A stretch of 5,213 nt of DNA, from contig CABSMK010000121.1 of the NCBI GenBank assembly GCA_902478825.1, positions 1 through 5,213 of the forward strand, read 5' to 3'. The DNA is from an uncultured Collinsella sp. (lineage in GTDB: Bacteria > Actinomycetota > Coriobacteriia > Coriobacteriales > Coriobacteriaceae). A model generated the notes under the pieces. It had not been told where the DNA came from. It did not search any database and was given only the letters and a program-made list of their open reading frames with translations. This document shows positions 1-5,213 of this stretch, piece after piece. The stretch's first letter is position 1. The number at the start of each line of letters is the position of its first letter. A program made the translations under genes and the position numbers.

Positions 1-42
1 CCTCTCTATTCGTCGGCAGCGTCAGATGTGTATAAGAGACAG
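1..42. other. Nextera i5 index and transposase adapter (synthetic)
   Basis: Bases 10-42 match the 33-nt Illumina Nextera read-1 adapter, ending in the Tn5 mosaic end AGATGTGTATAAGAGACAG (24-42). Bases 2-9 (CTCTCTAT) match the Nextera i5 index S502, and base 1 fits the last base of the P5 flank. This is library sequence left in the assembly, not genome. The murF reading frame on the minus strand is intact up to base 43 and breaks exactly at the adapter, which fixes the junction. Any gene model running into this stretch is false. Confidence 0.98.
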
Positions 43-1102
43 CGTTATAAGAGTCGTCGATGATGCGTGCTCCGCTCTTGGCGCGCTTGATCTCCTGACG
101 GTGACCGGTGATCGTAAGGCCCCTAAAGGCAGCATCGATCTGCTCGGGCGTCACGCCCAGACGATAGGCGACCGCGGCGGCCTTGACGGCATTGGGCACG
201 GACTGCACACCGGGAATGGCCAACATGGTATCGACCGTGTCGCCCTGACCAAAGTCGAGCGTAAAGACCGGATGGCCCTCGTCGTCGACGCGAATGTCGC
301 GCGCGCGGACCTCGTCGTCGTCCGAGACACCGGCCAGCATCACGTCAATACCCGCAGGCTGGGCGAACGTATCGCGAATGAACGGCGTAAAGTCGTCCTC
401 GCCGCCCAAAACCAGCAACGGCGAGAAGTCGCCGGCGGCGCACATGCCCTGGACAATCTCGGACTTGGCGCGAGCGATGTTCTCGCGGCTGCCCAGGATG
501 CCGATGTGGGAGGTTCCGATCTTGCTCACGATGGCAAGATTGGGGTTGGCAGACTGGGACAGGCGCTCAATCTCATGAAAATGGTTCATGCCCATCTCGA
601 GCACCAGGACCTCGGTATCGGCCGGAGCGGAAAGCACCGTGAGCGGCATGCCGATCAAGTTGTTGAAATTGCCCTTCGTGGCCCAGACGCGATAACGCTT
701 GGCGAGCACGGCGGCGAGCACGTCCTTGGTCGTCGTCTTGCCAATCGAACCGGTAATGCCGACGACCAGGCAGCCAAGCTCCAAGCGATATACGTGCGCC
801 AGGCGCAGCAAGAACTCCACGGGGTCGTCGGTCAGCAAGATGGCGCATCCCTTGTCCTGCGCCAGCGAAACCAGCTCTGCATCAGGCTCGCGCGTCATCA
901 CGACGGCACCGGCACCCGACTCGATGGCACGGGAGGCAAAATCATTGCCGTCGACCTTTTCGCCGGGGAAGGCGACAAAGATCGTCCCCTCCTCGACCTG
1001 ACGCGAGTCGATAACGCACCCGCGGCATACCCGATCGACTTCTTCCGTCACGGTTCGGGCCCCCGTTGAGGCCGCGAGGTTGTTGACGGCGATCTCTATC
1101 AT
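43..1102 (-). CDS. murF: UDP-N-acetylmuramoyl-tripeptide--D-alanyl-D-alanine ligase MurF (3' end cut by contig end)
   Basis: Cytoplasmic Mur ligase that uses ATP to add D-Ala-D-Ala to the UDP-MurNAc-tripeptide, the last cytoplasmic peptide-adding step of peptidoglycan precursor synthesis. I translated the minus strand from ATG at 1102: 353 complete codons before the adapter. The N-terminal substrate domain has IDSRQVEEG (about 31-39) and FPGEKVDGNDF (45-55). The ATP P-loop is TGSIGKTTTK (117-126). MurF-type blocks follow: TKGNFNNLIGMPLTVL (142-157), EMGMN (169-173), GSRENIARAKSEI (204-216) and IDDSYN (348-353). The GNFNN and IDDSYN blocks separate it from MurE. Family length is about 450-470 residues, so roughly the last 100, mostly the C-terminal domain, are missing because the contig ends; this is not a pseudogene. 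An AGGGGAG ribosome site lies 5 nt before the start. It follows the penicillin-binding gene after 125 nt, with no murE between. Confidence 0.95.
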
Positions 1103-1107
1103 TGCAG

Positions 1108-1114
1108 CTCCCCT
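1108..1114 (-). promoter_or_regulatory. murF ribosome binding site
   Basis: The minus strand reads AGGGGAG here, 5 nt before the ATG at 1102. It is a strong Shine-Dalgarno match and supports this start, giving an N-terminus (MIEIAVNNLA) of the usual MurF form. Confidence 0.75.
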
Positions 1115-1139
1115 GTAAACCTAATAATGCTATCGGCGT

Positions 1140-1145
1140 ATTGTA
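1140..1145 (-). promoter_or_regulatory. possible -10 element in the ftsI-murF spacer
   Basis: The 125-nt spacer 1103-1227 has an AT-rich patch in an otherwise GC-rich contig. On the minus strand it contains TACAAT at 1140-1145, about 38 nt before the murF start. No convincing TTGACA-like -35 lies 16-18 nt upstream and there is no extended -10 TG, so an internal murF promoter is only possible. I see no hairpin with a T-run, hence no terminator; read-through from ftsI remains likely. Confidence 0.25.
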
Positions 1146-1227
1146 TCCCAGTGCCATGCGCGCGTGGTGCAGGGCATGTGAACACCCTTCAAATCAAACG
1201 GCAGACCATGCTCAAAATTGTAACCCC

Positions 1228-3093
1228 CTACTTCGTGCGCGGGATACCCAGCACGTCGAGCGCGTTGGCCATAATGGACTGGAATGGCACCGCGGCGGCA
1301 TCCGAGCCGCTCGGCGTTCCATCGAGTGTGATATAGCACAGCACCTTGGGCGATTGTGCCGGCGCAAAGCCCATAAAGGACGACATGTAGTTCTCCTTGA
1401 GGTAACCGCCGTTCTCGTCAGCACGCTCGGCCGTACCGGTCTTGCCCGCCACGTCATAGCCATCGACCGCACCGCCAACGCCCGTGCCTTCGGACACGAC
1501 CGTCTGCATGCACGATGTCACCTGGGCGGCAGCGTCCTCCGAAATCGCACGCTCGCCTTCGCCCCAGTCCTTCTCATCGCCCTTGCTGGACTTATAGAAG
1601 TGCGGCGTCATCATCACACCGCCGTTCGCGATGCCGCCCACGGCACGTGCGACCTCAATCGGCGAGACGGACAGCGCCTGGCCAAAGCTCATCGAGCCCA
1701 GCGTGGCGCCGTCGTACTGGTCGCGCTCCTTGACGATGCCCAGACTCTCACCCGGAAAATCGACACCGGAGCTATGGCCGATACCCCACTTGTCCACATA
1801 GGTGGCAAAATCATCGGCACCGATCTTGCGTCCCACCAGGACAAAGCCCACATTGGACGAACGGCGCATCATCTCGCGCACATCCATGGTCATGGTGTAG
1901 TCGCGCTTATCGGCGTCGGTAACGGTGTCGTCGCCAACCTTAATGCTCGCCGGCACTTCAAACGACGTGCTCGAACGCACGGCGCCCAAGTCGAAGCCGG
2001 CACCGGCCACGAGCGTCTTAAAGACCGAGCCGGGCTCGTAGGCATCGGTAACCAGGCGCAAGTTCATGTCCTCGGTCTTGGCGTTTTCCAGATCGGTCTG
2101 GTCATATGTCGGATACGAGCATGCCGCCAGAATCTCGCCCGTCGTGGGATCGGTGACCAGGGCCGAGCCATTCTTGGCCTTGGTCTTTTCGACCGCCTCG
2201 GCCAGGGCGTCCTCGGCGGCACGCTGGATATTGACATCGAGCGTCGTCACGATGTCCACGCCGTCCACCGCGGCAACCTTCTTATAGGCGCCGCCCGCGA
2301 TATAGCTACCGTCCCTCGCCCGCTCGCGCACCAGCGAACCGTTCGTTCCGGTCAAAAGCTTGTTGTACTGTTTTTCGAGGCCCGTCAGACCGTCGTTGTC
2401 CACGTTTACCACGCCAAGCACCTGCGATGCCAGGTTGCCGTAGGGGTACACGCGCTTCATGGCCTGTTCAAAGAGCACGCCTGGCAGGTTCTTCTTCTCC
2501 AGCGCCGCGACATCGTCCTCGTCCACCTGACGTTTGATATACACCCAGGTGCCATCCGACTCAACGAGCTCGCGACAGGTCTTTTTATCGATTCCCGTAG
2601 CTTTGACCAGCGCCGATACCGTCTTGTCAACGTCCTCGATAAGCTGAGGATTCACGGCGATGTTGCGGCATTCGACCGACGACGTCAGCACGTTGCCGTT
2701 ACGGTCGTAGATGGTACCGCGCTTGGCATACAGCGTCTGCGCAAGCAAGCGACGTGCATCGGCACGGTCGCGTAACTTATCGGCTTCCACGATTTGATAG
2801 TCGGCAAGGCGAAGGACGCCCAAACCCAAGCCAAACCCGATGAAGCCCATGACGGCTTTGCGACGGGGCAGCGGCGTGCCCGTGAGCCATTCGGTCGACG
2901 AGCTCTTGCGCGGCCTGGTGTTATGCATTTGAGGACCACTCGAGCCACGGAGACGCGACGCGGGGTCGTTGCCATAGGACGGCCTCGCGTTGTAAGATGG
3001 CCGACCCGTTCCTTGATAACCAGAACGTCCCCGCGATGAGGGACGTCCAGAACCGCGACCCCCGTCGGAGCCGCGGCGATAGTCATTTGTCAT
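1228..3093 (-). CDS. ftsI: Class B penicillin-binding protein, septal transpeptidase (FtsI/PbpB type)
   Basis: Membrane-anchored D,D-transpeptidase that crosslinks peptidoglycan, inferred to act at the division septum. The 621-residue protein has a cytoplasmic tail rich in Arg, Gly, Ser and Tyr (1-65), one membrane segment (about 80-97), the pedestal start RGTIYDRNG (125-133), and a transpeptidase domain with all three active-site motifs: SVFK (356-359, nucleophile Ser356), SSN (412-414) and KTGT (551-554). It ends soon after this domain, so there are no C-terminal PASTA repeats, unlike PBP2x or SpoVD types. The start at 3093 lies 17 nt after the ftsL stop, implying co-transcription, but its Shine-Dalgarno is weak (AAGACGG about 10 nt upstream), so translation may depend on ftsL. 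Position after rsmH and ftsL supports FtsI over an elongation PBP2. The cluster gene is called pbpB in many Actinobacteria. Confidence 0.95.
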   Translation of the reverse strand: MTNDYRRGSDGGRGSGRPSSRGRSGYQGTGRPSYNARPSYGNDPASRLRGSSGPQMHNTRPRKSSSTEWLTGTPLPRRKAVMGFIGFGLGLGVLRLADYQIVEADKLRDRADARRLLAQTLYAKRGTIYDRNGNVLTSSVECRNIAVNPQLIEDVDKTVSALVKATGIDKKTCRELVESDGTWVYIKRQVDEDDVAALEKKNLPGVLFEQAMKRVYPYGNLASQVLGVVNVDNDGLTGLEKQYNKLLTGTNGSLVRERARDGSYIAGGAYKKVAAVDGVDIVTTLDVNIQRAAEDALAEAVEKTKAKNGSALVTDPTTGEILAACSYPTYDQTDLENAKTEDMNLRLVTDAYEPGSVFKTLVAGAGFDLGAVRSSTSFEVPASIKVGDDTVTDADKRDYTMTMDVREMMRRSSNVGFVLVGRKIGADDFATYVDKWGIGHSSGVDFPGESLGIVKERDQYDGATLGSMSFGQALSVSPIEVARAVGGIANGGVMMTPHFYKSSKGDEKDWGEGERAISEDAAAQVTSCMQTVVSEGTGVGGAVDGYDVAGKTGTAERADENGGYLKENYMSSFMGFAPAQSPKVLCYITLDGTPSGSDAAAVPFQSIMANALDVLGIPRTK

Positions 3094-3110
3094 ACTCAGC
3101 TACCGTCTTG

Positions 3111-3581
3111 TTACTGAGCGGCCGCGGTCGAGCTAGCGCCCGCGGCTGCATCCTGCGAAAAATCAAGTGTAACGCTCTCGCTGGGCTCCACCATGCCATA
3201 AGCGCCCGCAAGGTCGCGAATGCGCGTGTCGGCACCATAGACCGAATGCATGACCTCCAGGTCGGAGCTCTCGTCGGTCGCCTTCTCGAGCGTGTTGGTA
3301 AGCGCGGCGTTGCTGTTGAGCACCTGGGCCGTAATGCCGGCGAGCGCCACACGGGCGACACCGATCGTCATGAAGATGGCCGCAATGATGCAAAACGTTT
3401 TAAGAACGCTCATGAAAACCGGGCTTACCGCCTGGTTTGCCTGACGGCCCGCGCCCGTGTAGACATCAAAGCGCGGCGTGCGCTGCTCGCGGGGAGCAAC
3501 GGGGGCCTGCGGTGCCTCACGATAGGCGGGCATGGCGTTCATATCATAGGCGAGTGCTGCGTTTGAAGTGTTGTAGCCCAT
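3111..3581 (-). CDS. ftsL: FtsL-like cell division protein (single-pass membrane protein with coiled coil)
   Basis: Predicted bitopic divisome protein of 156 residues. In characterised bacteria FtsL pairs with DivIC/FtsB and helps activate FtsW and FtsI. Visible parts: a cytoplasmic tail rich in Ala, Pro and Arg (1-54), a hydrophobic membrane segment at about 56-82 (containing FCIIAAIFMTIGV, 63-75, with Arg77 near the outer edge), a probable coiled coil at about 84-113 (AQVLNSNAALTNTLEKA), the FtsL-like block RIRDLAGAYGM (120-130), and a low-complexity Ala/Ser end (144-156). FtsL sequences are poorly conserved, so the call rests on topology, the RIRDLA..YGM block and position between rsmH and ftsI. 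The start at 3581 is backed by GGGAGG 9 nt upstream. It lies 90 nt after rsmH, a spacer where I see no terminator or clear promoter. Confidence 0.8.
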   Translation of the reverse strand: MGYNTSNAALAYDMNAMPAYREAPQAPVAPREQRTPRFDVYTGAGRQANQAVSPVFMSVLKTFCIIAAIFMTIGVARVALAGITAQVLNSNAALTNTLEKATDESSDLEVMHSVYGADTRIRDLAGAYGMVEPSESVTLDFSQDAAAGASSTAAAQ

Positions 3582-3590
3582 GATATGCCG

Positions 3591-3596
3591 CCTCCC
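3591..3596 (-). promoter_or_regulatory. ftsL ribosome binding site
   Basis: The minus strand reads GGGAGG, 9 nt before the ATG at 3581. It is the best Shine-Dalgarno match in the rsmH-ftsL spacer and decides this start over the internal Met14 and Met17. Confidence 0.7.
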
Positions 3597-3671
3597 ATCC
3601 CGAGTACGTTGGTAGTGTGTTTAAGCTTCGTTTGTGGTACGAGCGGGAGGTCCAATATCGCGCAGTCGCGT

Positions 3672-4637
3672 CTACAGACGCTGCGCCACGCGGATCTTGG
3701 CTGATCTCGCCCGAGGGTTGCGCGCAACCTCATCGGGTTGGGCAACCAGGGGTTTGCGGGTGATGACCTTGAGTATCGGCACGTTGCCGCACACGCACAC
3801 CGGAATCTCCGGCGGACACGTGCACCCCTGGCTCATCTCCTTAAAGTGGTTCTTTACGATACGGTCCTCGAGCGAGTGATACGAGATGACGCAGATGCGT
3901 CCGCCCGGGTTGAGCCACCTTGTGGCGGCGTCAAGCCCTCGCTCGAGCACATCGAGTTCGTGATTGACCTCGATGCGAATGGCCTGGAAACTTTTCTTGG
4001 CTGGGTGTCCGCCATGCCGACGAGCGGCAGCGGGGATACCAGCCTTGATGATCTCGACAAACTGACCGGTGGTTTCGATCGGCTCATGCTCGCGGCGGCG
4101 CACGATCTCACGCGCGATCTGCGAGGCGAACTTCTCTTCGCCATAGACGCGTAGAATCCGGGCGAGGTCGTGTTCGTTATAGGTGTTGATGACCTCAGCT
4201 GCGTTTAAGGTGTTGTTACCCGGATCCATCCGCATGTCCAATGGGGCGTCCTCGTTGTACGAAAAGCCCCTGCCAGGGATATCGAGTTGCGGCGACGAAA
4301 CGCCCAAGTCGAACAGGAAGCCATCGACCCCGGGCACCTCGGCCGAGCAAAGCAGCTCGTCCAAGTCGCCGAAGTTGCCCTTCAGCAGCTGGTGCGGTAC
4401 GCCGGGAACCTCGCGGTCCAGACGGGCGCCAGCGGCCTCGAGGGCCATGTCGTCCTGATCGACGCCGAGCAAAAGGCCGGTCTCCCCCACCTGCGCGGCC
4501 ATCTTTACCGAATGGCCGGCACCGCCAAGGGTGCAGTCGCAGACGACGGAACCGCTCTTTAGCTGCAGCGACTCAAGCACTTCGCCGAGCATGACAGGTT
4601 CATGCCGATATTCTTGTGTCAAGATCCCACGCTCCAT
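3672..4637 (-). CDS. rsmH: 16S rRNA (cytosine(1402)-N(4))-methyltransferase RsmH (MraW)
   Basis: SAM-dependent methyltransferase that modifies N4 of C1402 in 16S rRNA, in the ribosomal decoding centre. The 321-residue protein is full length for the family. Visible motifs: EYRHEPVMLGEVL (9-21), the SAM-binding loop DCTLGGAGHS (34-43), acidic GVDQD (58-62), FDLGVSSPQLD (109-119), GRGFSY...DAPLDMRMD (122-138), KKSFQAIRIEVNHEL (214-228) and SYHSLEDRIVK (252-262). Four cysteines in two CxC pairs (272, 274, 281, 283) sit in the C-terminal part, a pattern seen in many RsmH proteins and possibly metal-binding. The ATG at 4637 is 20 nt after the mraZ stop but has only a weak AAGG about 13 nt upstream. 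TTG at 4622 (Leu6), with GGAG 9 nt before it, is a credible alternative start and would remove five residues. Confidence 0.96.
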   Translation of the reverse strand: MERGILTQEYRHEPVMLGEVLESLQLKSGSVVCDCTLGGAGHSVKMAAQVGETGLLLGVDQDDMALEAAGARLDREVPGVPHQLLKGNFGDLDELLCSAEVPGVDGFLFDLGVSSPQLDIPGRGFSYNEDAPLDMRMDPGNNTLNAAEVINTYNEHDLARILRVYGEEKFASQIAREIVRRREHEPIETTGQFVEIIKAGIPAAARRHGGHPAKKSFQAIRIEVNHELDVLERGLDAATRWLNPGGRICVISYHSLEDRIVKNHFKEMSQGCTCPPEIPVCVCGNVPILKVITRKPLVAQPDEVARNPRARSAKIRVAQRL

Positions 4638-4657
4638 CCGTTACTCGTGCCTTGCCC

Positions 4658-5092
4658 TTACGAGAAGAAGAGGTCCAGCAGGGCCTCGTCGTCATCGTCC
4701 TCATCGGCCGTAGCGCGGTCCCAAACCTCAAGGTGGTCGTAGTTGCCCACAACCGTGACCTCGCGGTCGAGGTTCGCCTGCTTGCGGAGAGACTCGGAAA
4801 GACCGATACGACCCGCGCTGTCCACATCCATCGACGTGGTGCGCTTGTTGATCGCCCTCATGAGCTTCTGGTCGTTGATGTCACGCGGGTTAAAACCCTC
4901 GTGGCCCTCACGACCCGCGAAGAGTCCTTCGACCCACTTATCGAAGGCCTCGGCAGAGAACACGTACAGAGCATCGACATCCAGGGCTTTGAACACGCGA
5001 ACGTGCTCTCCAAGCTCCTCGCGAAGGGGTGCAGGCAGGGATAGACGACCTTTTGCATCGAGATTGCGCTCGTATGCACCCGTCATTCCCAT
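4658..5092 (-). CDS. mraZ: Transcriptional regulator MraZ
   Basis: DNA-binding regulator at the head of dcw clusters. In E. coli it binds TGGG-type direct repeats upstream of its own gene and represses the cluster. The 144-residue protein, normal family length, has the two tandem SpoVT/AbrB-like repeats, each with the signature DxxGR: DAKGRLSLPAPLR (12-24) and DSAGRIGLSESLR (91-103). An acidic stretch EDDDDE (131-136) comes just before the C-terminus. The start at 5092 is preferred because GGAGG lies 6 nt upstream; the in-frame ATG two codons later (5086) would fit the usual family N-terminus slightly better but puts that site 12 nt away. It is first in the operon, 20 nt before rsmH, and the upstream region carries MraZ-box-like repeats, so autoregulation is likely. 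Confidence 0.97.
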   Translation of the reverse strand: MGMTGAYERNLDAKGRLSLPAPLREELGEHVRVFKALDVDALYVFSAEAFDKWVEGLFAGREGHEGFNPRDINDQKLMRAINKRTTSMDVDSAGRIGLSESLRKQANLDREVTVVGNYDHLEVWDRATADEDDDDEALLDLFFS

Positions 5093-5097
5093 GTGCG

Positions 5098-5107
5098 CCC
5101 TCCCCTC
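5098..5107 (-). promoter_or_regulatory. mraZ ribosome binding site
   Basis: The minus strand reads GAGGGGAGGG, with its GGAGG core (5099-5103) 6 nt before the ATG at 5092. It is the strongest Shine-Dalgarno in the window and favours the first of two close ATG codons. Confidence 0.75.
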
Positions 5108-5128
5108 GGTTACTCAGATGGCACGTAC

Positions 5129-5145
5129 GCGGGGAACCACCCCGC
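5129..5145. repeat. Inverted repeat in the predicted mraZ leader (copy 2 of the GGGGAACNNCCCC element)
   Basis: Perfect 6-bp arms around 5 nt: GCGGGG-AACCA-CCCCGC on the plus strand. The core GGGGAACCACCCC (5131-5143) matches the core of the copy at 5168-5180 at 11 of 13 positions. It lies downstream of the predicted transcription start, between promoter and ribosome site. It could be an operator or, in RNA, an all-GC 6-bp hairpin. No T-run follows, so it is not an intrinsic terminator. Confidence 0.7.
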
Positions 5146-5160
5146 CTGTCGACGTCATCA

Positions 5161-5189
5161 ATAATATGGGGAACTGCCCCATTTTTCAA
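5161..5189 (-). promoter_or_regulatory. Predicted mraZ (dcw operon) promoter, sigma-70 type
   Basis: On the minus strand the -35 box is TTGAAA (5184-5189) and the -10 box is TATTAT (5161-5166), with exactly 17 bp between. Both are near consensus in a GC-rich contig. Transcription would start near 5154-5155, giving a leader of about 62 nt before mraZ. It is the only well-formed promoter I find in the window and probably drives the whole cluster. Confidence 0.75.
5166..5182. repeat. Inverted repeat filling the mraZ promoter spacer (copy 1 of the GGGGAACNNCCCC element)
   Basis: Perfect 6-bp arms around 5 nt: ATGGGG-AACTG-CCCCAT on the plus strand. It occupies almost the whole 17-bp spacer between the predicted -35 and -10 boxes, overlapping the upstream end of the -10 box by one base. 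One arm is also the third MraZ-box-like unit. The position suits a repressor operator. Confidence 0.75.
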
Positions 5190-5202
5190 CACCTTTCCCC
5201 AC
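5177..5202 (-). promoter_or_regulatory. MraZ-box-like direct repeats (putative MraZ operator)
   Basis: Three minus-strand hexamers begin exactly 10 bp apart: GTGGGG (5202-5197), GTGTTG (5192-5187, degenerate) and ATGGGG (5182-5177). Five-base boxes of TGGGN type with 5-bp spacing are the known MraZ binding pattern in E. coli, and G-rich boxes of this kind precede mraZ elsewhere. They overlap the -35 box and the spacer, fitting repression by MraZ. A further box could lie upstream, but the contig ends at 5204. Confidence 0.7.
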
Positions 5203-5204
5203 CC

Positions 5205-5213
5205 CTGTCTCTT
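5205..5213. other. Partial Nextera mosaic end (synthetic)
   Basis: CTGTCTCTT is the first nine bases of the reverse-complemented Tn5 mosaic end, the same adapter found complete at the other contig end. Nine bases alone would be weak evidence, but their position at the very end, with the full adapter at the opposite end, makes contamination very likely. Genomic sequence stops at about 5204. Confidence 0.9.

Noticed and set aside
26..1069. 347-codon plus-strand reading frame beginning MCIRDS
   Set aside because: Its start codon lies in the synthetic adapter and the rest is antisense to murF, whose minus-strand frame has clear family motifs.
43..1102. murF as a pseudogene or as murE
   Set aside because: The frame is open throughout and stops only at the adapter; the GNFNN, GSRENIARAKSEI and IDDSYN blocks are MurF type, not MurE type.
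1102..2775. 557-codon plus-strand reading frame opposite the penicillin-binding gene
   Set aside because: It is a by-product of GC-rich codon use in ftsI: no recognisable motifs, His/Arg-rich composition typical of antisense frames, and it overlaps a gene with all three catalytic motifs.
2997..3566. 189-codon plus-strand reading frame opposite ftsL and the ftsI start
   Set aside because: No domain, no ribosome site that I can see, and it spans two well-supported minus-strand genes and their spacer.
3582..3671. Internal promoter in the rsmH-ftsL spacer
   Set aside because: A TTGGAC resembling a -35 box is present on the minus strand, but 17 bp further on there is AACGAA and not a -10 box.
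5129..5145. GC hairpin as an intrinsic terminator or attenuator
   Set aside because: The stem is GC-rich but no run of T follows on the minus strand; the next bases lead directly to the mraZ ribosome site.

Overview
The window is a short assembled contig of GC-rich bacterial DNA. It carries the head of a division and cell-wall (dcw) cluster, and every real gene lies on the minus strand. In transcription order (right to left) the genes are mraZ, rsmH (mraW), an ftsL-like gene, a class B penicillin-binding protein (ftsI/pbpB) and the first three quarters of murF. Both contig ends are synthetic: bases 1-42 are an Illumina Nextera i5 index plus transposase adapter, and bases 5205-5213 are the first nine bases of the same mosaic end on the opposite strand. 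Only about 43-5204 is genomic.

The gene order, the strong GC bias and the protein sequences suggest an actinobacterium, most likely a Coriobacteriia member of the Collinsella type. This placement rests on remembered family resemblance and was not tested by a search.

Region by region: 5093-5204 is the cluster's control region. It has a well-formed sigma-70-type promoter (TTGAAA, 17 bp, TATTAT), three 10-bp-phased MraZ-box-like elements overlapping its -35 side, and two copies of a GGGGAACNNCCCC dyad, one exactly filling the promoter spacer and one in the predicted 5' leader. MraZ (4658-5092) is the probable autoregulator of this promoter. RsmH (3672-4637) methylates 16S rRNA. The FtsL-like protein (3111-3581) is a single-pass membrane protein with a coiled coil. 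The penicillin-binding protein (1228-3093) is the septal transpeptidase candidate and starts 17 nt after ftsL. MurF (43-1102, cut by the contig end) makes the pentapeptide precursor that the transpeptidase later crosslinks. The usual murE between ftsI and murF is absent; in its place is a 125-nt spacer.

I see no new enzyme system, mobile element, CRISPR array or RNA gene. The parts most worth a second look are the mraZ control region, the missing murE, the Arg/Gly/Ser/Tyr-rich tail on the penicillin-binding protein, and the adapter ends, which create a false long ORF beginning MCIRDS.
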